Shown piece by piece: positions 58,527 through 64,000 of a DNA stretch of 64,000 nucleotides. The stretch comes from Streptomyces longhuiensis (lineage in GTDB: Bacteria; Actinomycetota; Actinomycetes; Streptomycetales; Streptomycetaceae). The position numbers and the translations under genes were made by a program. The stretch spans positions 6,340,001-6,404,000 of the forward strand of contig NZ_CP085173.1 in assembly GCF_020616555.1 (NCBI RefSeq), read 5' to 3'. The notes beneath the pieces were generated by a model, which ran no database searches, was not told where the DNA came from, and worked only from the letters and a program-made list of their open reading frames with translations. Position 1 is the stretch's first letter. Each line of letters starts with the position of its first letter.

Positions 58527-59983
58527 GGCGGCGGCTGTTCGGTTCCGTACGCGCCAGAGCCACGCTCGGCGCGACCCTCGTCGTCGCCGTGGCGCTCCTC
58601 GCCGCCGGGGCGGCCGTGCTGCTCGCGCTGCGGTCCAACCTCACCGACCAGGCGTCGAGCGAGGCGGAGTCCTCCGCCCGCAAGGTCGCCGTGTCGATCG
58701 CGACCGGCACCGCGCCCGCCGCCCTCGAACTCCCGGACGGGGACGACACCCCGGTGCAGGTCGTGGACGGTGACGGCCGGCTGCTGGCCGCCAGTGAGGA
58801 CCTGGAGCGGATCAGCGGGACCGGCTCGTCCGCCGTCAAGCCGGTGACCCCGCCGGTCGACGACGACGGTGGCGACGACGACGGCGGCGGCTCCGACCGT
58901 CATGGGGGCAAGGGCGGGGACGACGACTCGTACGCCTACGGGGAGATCGCCGACGACGCCGAGGGCGGCCAGGGCTCGGCCACCGTCGACGGGGAGACCC
59001 GGGACCACCGGTTCGCCTCGCTGGAGGTGAAGAACACCCGGCAGGGCGACCTCACCGTGTACGCGGGCGCCTCGCTGTCCGCCGAGCAGAGCGCCGTCGG
59101 CACCGCGCTGACCGTCATGCTGATCGGCTTCCCGGTGCTGCTCGGCGTCGTCGGCGCGGTCACCTGGCTCATGACCCGCAGGGCGCTGCGCCCCGTCGAG
59201 GACATCCGGAGCGAGATGTCCGCGATCACCGCGTCGCAGGACCTGGCGCGCCGGGTGCCGGAGCCGGCCACGCACGACGAGGTGGCGCGCCTCGCGCGGA
59301 CCACGAACGAGACGCTCGCCGCGCTGGAGACGTCCGTGGAGCGCCAGCGCCGGTTCGTCGCCGACGCCTCGCACGAGCTGCGCAGCCCCATCGCGTCGCT
59401 GCGCACCCAGCTGGAAGTGGGCGCCGCCCACCCCGAACTGCTCGACGTGGAGGGGGCGGTGGCCGACACGGTGCGGCTCCAGGAACTCGCCTCGGGGCTT
59501 TTGCTGCTCGCCCGGCTCGACGCGGGGGAGCGGCCGGGGGAGGCGCGGGTCGATCTGGCGACGCTGGCCGGCGAGGAGCTGTCGCAGCGCCCGGCGGGCC
59601 GCGTCGCGGTCCGGACGCACCTCGAACCCGTCGAAGTGGTGGGCTCGCGCAGCCAGTTGGCGCGGGTGGTCGGGAATCTGCTGGACAACGCGCAGCGTCA
59701 CGCCCGGTCCCGCGTGGACATCGCCGTGCGGGACGAGGGGCCGTGGGCGGTTGTCGAGGTCGCGGACGACGGCGCGGGCGTGCCGGAGACCGAGCGGGAG
59801 CGGATCTTCGAGAGGTTCGTGCGCCTGGACGACGCGCGGGCCCGGGACGACGGCGGGGCGGGTCTGGGACTCGCCATCGCCAGGGACGTCGCCGTGCGGC
59901 ACAGCGGCGCCCTGACGGTCCGCTCGTCGCCCGCGGGCGGAGCGCTCTTCGAACTCAGGCTGCCGGTGGCGCCGGTGACCTGA
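58523..59983 (+). CDS. Sensor histidine kinase partner of the OmpR-type regulator
   Basis: 486 residues. Membrane helices at about 13-35 and 195-217 enclose an external sensor region that contains an acidic Asp/Gly run with a His (DDDGGDDDGGGSDRHGG, about 112-130). Then HAMP, HisKA with H284 in VADASHELRSPIASLR, and HATPase motifs NLLDNAQRHA, DDGAGVP and GGAGLGLAI. The acidic sensor insert and the His/Asp-rich tail of the neighbouring PepSY protein suggest a common ligand, perhaps a metal cation; this is inference. Confidence 0.94.
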   Translation: MRRRLFGSVRARATLGATLVVAVALLAAGAAVLLALRSNLTDQASSEAESSARKVAVSIATGTAPAALELPDGDDTPVQVVDGDGRLLAASEDLERISGTGSSAVKPVTPPVDDDGGDDDGGGSDRHGGKGGDDDSYAYGEIADDAEGGQGSATVDGETRDHRFASLEVKNTRQGDLTVYAGASLSAEQSAVGTALTVMLIGFPVLLGVVGAVTWLMTRRALRPVEDIRSEMSAITASQDLARRVPEPATHDEVARLARTTNETLAALETSVERQRRFVADASHELRSPIASLRTQLEVGAAHPELLDVEGAVADTVRLQELASGLLLLARLDAGERPGEARVDLATLAGEELSQRPAGRVAVRTHLEPVEVVGSRSQLARVVGNLLDNAQRHARSRVDIAVRDEGPWAVVEVADDGAGVPETERERIFERFVRLDDARARDDGGAGLGLAIARDVAVRHSGALTVRSSPAGGALFELRLPVAPVT

Positions 59984-59988
59984 GGCCC

Positions 59989-60020
59989 GCGGACGGGGAA
60001 GGCCGGTGTTCCCCGTTCGC
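59989..60020. terminator. Bidirectional terminator
   Basis: GCGGACGGGGAA pairs with TTCCCCGTTCGC (one G-T pair) over an 8-nt loop, between the kinase and the convergent MarR gene. Confidence 0.75.
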
Positions 60021-60025
60021 AATGG

Positions 60026-60502
60026 TCACGGTTTGCCGCGCTGCGAACGCAGGTGTTCGGCGATCGGGGTCAGGGCCTTGTGGAGGGCGTCGAGCTCCTC
60101 CGGGGAGATCAGGTCGACGAAGTGCCGCCGTACGGACGCCACGTGGTGCGGGGCGACCTTCTTCATGGTCTCCATGCCGTCCTCGGTCAGGACGGTGTAG
60201 AGGCCGCGGCGGTCGGACTCGCAGTTCTCACGGCGGACGAGTCCGGCGTTCTCCATACGAGTGATCTGATGGGAGAGTCGGCTCTTGGACTGCAAAGTGG
60301 CGGTCGCGAGATCGCTCATGCGCATCCGGTGGTCGTCCGTCTCGGAGAGATGCACGAGGATGTCGTAGTCGTTCATCGTCAGGCCGAACGGCTGGAGGTC
60401 CTTCTCGAGCTGATACGTCAGCATTCTGTTGACCTCTACGTGCGTGCGCCAGGCGCACTGTTCCTCGTCGGTCAGCCAGCGTGTGGCCGTCTCGGTCTCC
60501 AT
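60026..60502 (-). CDS. MarR-family transcriptional regulator
   Basis: 158 residues. Winged helix-turn-helix with LTMNDYDILVHLSE, MRMSDLATATLQSKSRLSHQITRMENAGLV and the wing RRENCESDRRGLYTVLT. The sole cysteine sits in the wing (NCESDRRG). ATG 60502 has no Shine-Dalgarno; TAGAAT is 6 bases upstream. No linked target gene: the neighbour on the left is convergent and the AIM24 genes on the right read away in the same strand, upstream of it. Confidence 0.93.
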   Translation of the reverse strand: METETATRWLTDEEQCAWRTHVEVNRMLTYQLEKDLQPFGLTMNDYDILVHLSETDDHRMRMSDLATATLQSKSRLSHQITRMENAGLVRRENCESDRRGLYTVLTEDGMETMKKVAPHHVASVRRHFVDLISPEELDALHKALTPIAEHLRSQRGKP

Positions 60503-60514
60503 ATATTGATTCTA
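60503..60514 (-). promoter_or_regulatory. Candidate leaderless promoter -10 (TAGAAT) for the MarR gene
   Basis: Minus-strand TAGAAT, six bases CAATAT, ATG at 60502. The surrounding AT-rich stretch (60500-60530) is distinctive and may also hold the autoregulatory site. Confidence 0.5.
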
Positions 60515-60617
60515 CCTAAGAAGTTGAAATGCGAACGAAAGTGGGGGGTGTGACGCCTCCCACCCCTGGTGGCACAAAGGGGTCACGCGTTCGACGTCAC
60601 ACTCCGCAGGTTACCGC

Positions 60618-61391
60618 TCACAGTCCGAAGCGACGCTGGAGGTCGCCGAGCTGTCCGGGAAGACGCGGTACCCCCGGCTGCTGCCCCGGCACCCCCTGAC
60701 CACCCGGCACCCCCGCCTGATGCGGCACGGCACCCGTCGCCTGTTCAGCCATCAACGTCTCCGTGGACTGCAGTAACACCGTCCCGGCGCCCACGAACTC
60801 GAACTGGTGCTCCTCCCCGGACACGCCTCCGACGCCCGTCATCGCACGTAGACCGCCGATCACGCCCGTCAGATAGGAGTGGTCGTAGTGGTGGCAGGGT
60901 GACGGGCAGTCGGCCCAGCCGACCAGGGCCTGTGGATCTACGCGGATCGGCGGCTCCATGAAGACCACCGGGCCGTTCGAGGCCGCCACGAATTTGCCCG
61001 TGCCAATGAGTGTCAGAAAGCCGGGAACGATCGACTGCTTCAGCGCGAGAGTTGGCTGAAAAGCGAGCAGGTTGCCCGAGCGGATGGTCAGGTTCCCGTT
61101 CTCCAGGTCGTACGAGTTCACGTCGAAGGCCCGGTCGGCGAGCAGCATCTTGCCCGAGCCCTCCGCCACGACCCAGTCGCTCGCGTGCAGCGGGGAGTGG
61201 AAGGAGGTCCGTACGAGGCGGTCGAGGCGGCCGTGCCCGATCCCGTTGAAGTCGATGCGCCCGTAGTAGGCGATCATCTTGCCCTTCTGCAGGAACCAGC
61301 TGCTGCCCTTGAGCTCCACGCAGAACGTGTACGCGTTCACATTGTCGTCGGCCGGCAGGGTGGCCGGGTCGAAGATCACCGGGGTGCTCAC
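60618..61391 (-). CDS. AIM24-family protein (third of three)
   Basis: 257 residues. AIM24/TRAP-like beta fold with FCVELKGSSWFLQKGKMIAYYGRIDF, a W/D-V-V-AEGSGKMLLAD segment and VDPQALVGW. It has a Pro/Gly/Gln-rich C-terminal tail. Unlike its two siblings it contains a CPSPCHHYDH insert with potential metal ligands. GTG start overlaps the stop of the previous AIM24 gene (GTGA). Function unknown. Confidence 0.88.
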   Translation of the reverse strand: MSTPVIFDPATLPADDNVNAYTFCVELKGSSWFLQKGKMIAYYGRIDFNGIGHGRLDRLVRTSFHSPLHASDWVVAEGSGKMLLADRAFDVNSYDLENGNLTIRSGNLLAFQPTLALKQSIVPGFLTLIGTGKFVAASNGPVVFMEPPIRVDPQALVGWADCPSPCHHYDHSYLTGVIGGLRAMTGVGGVSGEEHQFEFVGAGTVLLQSTETLMAEQATGAVPHQAGVPGGQGVPGQQPGVPRLPGQLGDLQRRFGL

Positions 61392-62038
61392 AGCTTCTCC
61401 TCCGAGGCCTGGACGTACACCGCGCCGCTGCCGCTGAGCTCCAGCTGGAACGCCTCGCCGGAGCCGCGCCCCACCATGTCGCGCCAGCCGAGGGCCGTCG
61501 ACAGCTTGTTCCTCACGTCGCCGTGGTGCGCGACGTACGCCTGCGGGTCGACATGGACGGGGCGGCCCGGCGTGATCGGCAGCTCGATGACGCCGCCGTG
61601 CGCCATGACGGCGACCGCGCCATGTCCCTCGAGGGTCGTGGTGAACAGGCCCTGCCCGGTGACCTGGCCGCGCACCATCCCCATGACGCCGCCCTGCGAG
61701 CCCATGAACATCGTGCCCTGCCGAAGGCTCCCGTCGAAGGCGAGCAGACGGTCCGCCTCCACATAGAGGGTGTCTCCGGAGAGGGCGATCACCTGGACGT
61801 GATGGCCGCCGTGCCCGAACAGGACGGTGCCGCTGCCGTCCACGGTCATCAGCGGCGTCGCCTCGTTCGCCACGCGGCGCCCGATCATGGACATCACGCC
61901 GCCCTGGCCGCCCTGGATGCTGGGCGTGAAGGTGACGTCCCCTCTGTAGGCGAGCATCGCGCCGCGCTGGCTGTAGATCCGCTGCCCGGGGACGACCGTC
62001 GCCTCGACCATCTTCGAGTTGATCTCACGGAAGGGCAT
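61388..62038 (-). CDS. AIM24-family protein (second of three)
   Basis: 216 residues. REINSKMVEATVVPGQRIYSQRGAMLAYRGDV, GSGTVLFGHGGHHVQVIAL and VHVDPQAYVAHHGDV are shared family blocks. ATG 62038 follows GGAGACG; the longer open frame lies over the upstream gene. No signal peptide or membrane helix. Confidence 0.9.
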   Translation of the reverse strand: MPFREINSKMVEATVVPGQRIYSQRGAMLAYRGDVTFTPSIQGGQGGVMSMIGRRVANEATPLMTVDGSGTVLFGHGGHHVQVIALSGDTLYVEADRLLAFDGSLRQGTMFMGSQGGVMGMVRGQVTGQGLFTTTLEGHGAVAVMAHGGVIELPITPGRPVHVDPQAYVAHHGDVRNKLSTALGWRDMVGRGSGEAFQLELSGSGAVYVQASEEKL

Positions 62039-62039
62039 C

Positions 62040-62678
62040 TCACACGTCTCCCGCGATCGTGTTGCGCTCACTGGGCTGTACGTAGACCAGGCCGTCGCCC
62101 TCGAAGCGGATCTGGAAGGCCTCGCCGCCGCCCTCGCCCATGAAGGTGCGGAACGTGACGCCGGACTGGAAGGACTGCCGCACATTCCCCTGATGCGCGA
62201 CGTACGCGCCCGGGTCGACGGTCAGGGGGTGGTCCCGGCTGACGCGGAGCGCGACGGCGGGGCCCTCGCTCATGATCGCTGCCTGGCCGTTGCCCTCGAC
62301 GGTCGTCGTGAACAGGCCGTTGCCCTGCGAGGCGCCGCGCACGCCGGTGAAGGACGTGCCGGTGCGCAGGCCCGCGTCCGTGCAGAGCAGATTGCTCGAC
62401 TCGACGAAGAGCTTGTCGCCCCGCAGGTTCACGACGCTGATCTCGCTCGCCCGGTCCGCGAACCAGCACGTGCCCTGCCCCTTCACCTCCATCACCGTCA
62501 TCTCCTCGCCGGTGAGGCGGCGGGTCACCATGCCGCGGATGCCCTCGCCGCCGCCCGTCATCTTCTTGAACGCCATCCGGCCGTCGTACGCGACCATCGA
62601 GCCGTTCTTCGCCTTGACGCTGTCGCCCGTCATGTCGACGGCGAGCACTCTGCTGCCTTGAAGCCGGAACGTAGCCAC
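62040..62678 (-). CDS. AIM24-family protein (first of three)
   Basis: 212 residues. FRLQGSRVLAVDMTGDSVKAKNGSMVAYDG, QGTCWFADRASEISVV and VDPGAYVAHQGNV match the sibling's blocks. GTG start without Shine-Dalgarno, with TACCGT 6 bases upstream, heads a three-gene overlapping operon. In yeast the family name comes from a mitochondrial inheritance screen; the bacterial role is undefined. Confidence 0.9.
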   Translation of the reverse strand: MATFRLQGSRVLAVDMTGDSVKAKNGSMVAYDGRMAFKKMTGGGEGIRGMVTRRLTGEEMTVMEVKGQGTCWFADRASEISVVNLRGDKLFVESSNLLCTDAGLRTGTSFTGVRGASQGNGLFTTTVEGNGQAAIMSEGPAVALRVSRDHPLTVDPGAYVAHQGNVRQSFQSGVTFRTFMGEGGGEAFQIRFEGDGLVYVQPSERNTIAGDV

Positions 62679-62690
62679 GATGTGACGGTA
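62679..62690 (-). promoter_or_regulatory. Candidate leaderless promoter -10 (TACCGT) for the AIM24 operon
   Basis: Minus-strand TACCGT (62690-62685), six bases CACATC, GTG at 62678. No ribosome site. Confidence 0.45.
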
Positions 62691-62842
62691 ATGGGCGAGA
62701 TGCCCCCCGGGACAGGGGTCCCGGCCCTGAACGAACCCTGAGCGAGCCCCGGGTCATCCCCGATGCCACAATGGGCAGCGCTTGTGCTTACGTTCACAAG
62801 ATCGAACGCTCGCCCCCTCACCGCTTCTGCCGAAGGTGCCCC

Positions 62843-63187
62843 GTGGACATCAAGACCGCCTCCGCACTCCGCCGACTCCGCCTGGTCTCCGCTCCTGAGG
62901 CCGTCTCCTTCCTGTTGCTCCTCGTCTGCTCGGTGCTGAAGCGGACCACGGAGTTCGACGCCGTCCCGGTCATGGGCATGGTGCACGGCGTCCTGTTCGT
63001 TCTCTACGTGATCTTCTGGCTCGACGCGTGGAACCGTACGAAGTGGGGCTTCAAGACCGCCGCCCTCTACTTCGTCCTCTCCGTCCTGCCGACCGGCGGC
63101 TTCTTCGCCGAGCGCAAGCTGAAGCGCGAGGCGGAGGCCGCGGTCATCGCGTCCCGCGCCCGCCAGGAGAAGGTCGTGAACGCATGA
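62843..63187 (+). CDS. DUF3817-family membrane protein
   Basis: 114 residues. Three hydrophobic helices (about 17-34, 43-64 and 70-90), with [12 protein letters not shown] and the conserved [15 protein letters not shown] near the C-terminus. Function unknown; frequently next to MTH1187-type genes in actinobacteria. GTG behind GAAGG. The stop overlaps the next ATG by 4 bases. Confidence 0.88.
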   Translation: MDIKTASALRRLRLVSAPEAVSFLLLLVCSVLKRTTEFDAVPVMGMVHGVLFVLYVIFWLDAWNRTKWGFKTAALYFVLSVLPTGGFFAERKLKREAEAAVIASRARQEKVVNA

Positions 63188-63483
63188 TCGTCGCCTTCTC
63201 GGTCTCCCCGCTCGGCGTCGGCGAGGACGTCGGCGAGTACGTGGCAGACGCCGTCCGGGTCGTCCGCGAGTCCGGCCTCCCGAACCGCACCGACGCGATG
63301 TTCACCACCATCGAGGGCGAGAGCTGGGACGAGGTGATGGACGTCGTGAAGCGCGCCGTCGCCGCCGTCGAGGCGCGTGCCCCGCGCGTATCGCTCGTCC
63401 TCAAGGCGGACATCCGCCCCGGTGTGACGGACGGCATGACGTCGAAGGTCGCGACGGTCGAGCGGCACCTCGCCGCCGAGTGA
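63184..63483 (+). CDS. MTH1187-family thiamine-binding-type protein
   Basis: 99 residues, ferredoxin-like fold. [23 protein letters not shown] and [22 protein letters not shown] are family signatures; archaeal and bacterial relatives bind thiamine or hydroxymethylpyrimidine. Coupled (ATGA) to the DUF3817 membrane gene, so the two may act together. Confidence 0.92.
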   Translation: MIVAFSVSPLGVGEDVGEYVADAVRVVRESGLPNRTDAMFTTIEGESWDEVMDVVKRAVAAVEARAPRVSLVLKADIRPGVTDGMTSKVATVERHLAAE

Positions 63484-63498
63484 CCCTCTTTTCCCGTG

Positions 63499-63524
63499 AG
63501 CCCCGGCCCGGTAGGGCCGGGGCT
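63499..63524 (+). terminator. Terminator
   Basis: AGCCCCGGCCC and GGGCCGGGGCT form an 11-bp stem with loop GGTA, followed by TTTC. Ends the two-gene unit. Confidence 0.9.
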
Positions 63525-63580
63525 TTCGCGTGGCCCCGACCGAAGGGCGAGACGGGGCTGACCAGCATATGACCGGCCGG

Positions 63581-63593
63581 TAAGGTCTTGGGC
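63581..63593 (+). promoter_or_regulatory. Candidate leaderless promoter -10 (TAAGGT)
   Basis: TAAGGT, seven bases, GTG at 63594, with no ribosome site. Confidence 0.4.
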
Positions 63594-64000
63594 GTGCCGA
63601 AGCCGCTCAGCCTTGCCTTCGATCCCATCGCCCGTGCAGACGAACTCTGGAAGCAGCGCTGGGGATCCGTGCCGTCCATGGGCGCGATCACTTCGATCAT
63701 GCGCGCGCACCAGATCCTCCTCGCCGAGGTCGACGCGGTCGTGAAGCCGTACGGGCTGACCTTCGCGCGCTACGAGGCGCTGGTGCTGCTCACCTTCTCC
63801 AAGGCCGGCGAGCTGCCGATGTCGAAGATCGGCGAGCGGCTCATGGTGCACCCGACCTCGGTCACGAACACGGTCGACCGCCTGGTGCGCTCCGGGCTCG
63901 TCGACAAGCGGCCCAACCCGAACGACGGCCGCGGAACGCTCGCCTCCATCACTGCCAAGGGCCGCGAGGTCTGCGACGCCGCCACCCGCGACCTGATGGC
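63594..64000 (+). CDS. MarR-family regulator, cut by the right edge
   Basis: At least 135 codons, no stop before the window ends. LTFARYEALVLLTFSKAGELPMSKIGERLMVHPTSVTNTVDRLV is the helix-turn-helix and RPNPNDGRGTLASIT the wing. The N-terminus LAFDPIARADELWKQRW is typical of a widespread Streptomyces MarR group. GTG start is placed by the leaderless promoter. Confidence 0.9.
   Translation, partial: MPKPLSLAFDPIARADELWKQRWGSVPSMGAITSIMRAHQILLAEVDAVVKPYGLTFARYEALVLLTFSKAGELPMSKIGERLMVHPTSVTNTVDRLVRSGLVDKRPNPNDGRGTLASITAKGREVCDAATRDLM

Overview
The window is high-GC actinobacterial DNA. Every feature points to Streptomyces: GC-rich third codon positions, GTG/TTG starts, the long coiled-coil proteins Scy and FilP, a ChiC-type chitinase with its own two-component system, and a lysA-hom-thrC-thrB-rho-rpmE-prfA-prmC-glyA-atp gene order that matches the conserved chromosomal core known from S. 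coelicolor. The sequence alone does not identify the species.

Layout. (1) 1-1.6 kb: left-edge material with an orphan membrane protein, an unknown cytoplasmic protein and a minus-strand tRNA-Arg(CCG). (2) 1.8-11.2 kb: an orphan receiver protein, a degenerate arginyl-tRNA-synthetase-like protein with an internal tandem duplication, then lysine and threonine synthesis (lysA, hom, thrC, thrB) and rho. (3) 11.2-14.4 kb: a secreted serine protease with an FG-GAP/VCBS tail and an LCP-family cell-wall protein. (4) 14.4-21.3 kb: translation and envelope genes (rpmE with a sigma-R-type promoter, prfA, prmC, a tiny ORF, sua5, a phosphatase-like protein lacking its nucleophile, glyA, a WecA/MraY-type transferase). 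(5) 21.5-29.5 kb: the whole ATP synthase operon atpIBEFHAGDC. (6) 29.5-36.8 kb: DUF2550 protein, chitinase with its chiS/chiR-type system, a membrane protein, PduO-type adenosyltransferase, relics of an ABC permease, and hydroxybutyryl-CoA dehydrogenase. (7) 36.9-47.2 kb: STAS protein, a large P-loop membrane protein with a Pro/Ser/Lys/Thr tail, nucS, several conserved hypotheticals and two paralogous ABC ATPase/permease pairs. (8) 47.2-52.5 kb: filP and scy. (9) 52.6-55.4 kb: methylmalonyl-CoA epimerase, thiolase and meaB. (10) 55.5-64 kb: an MFS exporter behind a six-codon leader ORF and hairpins, a PepSY/His-Asp-rich secreted protein divergent from an OmpR-type two-component system, MarR regulators, three overlapping AIM24 genes, DUF3817 and a thiamine-binding-type protein.

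Most of this is housekeeping backbone. The less ordinary signals are: the candidate attenuator before the MFS gene; about ten starts preceded by TANNNT at 6-8 nt with no Shine-Dalgarno (leaderless pattern); the tandemly duplicated ArgRS-like protein; the Cys-to-Ser phosphatase homologue; two places where the 3' end of a gene is duplicated around a GC-rich insert; a phased CTGAAG operator and palindrome in front of the PepSY-linked two-component system; and copies of short GC-rich repeats, one of which encodes the N-terminus of PrmC.
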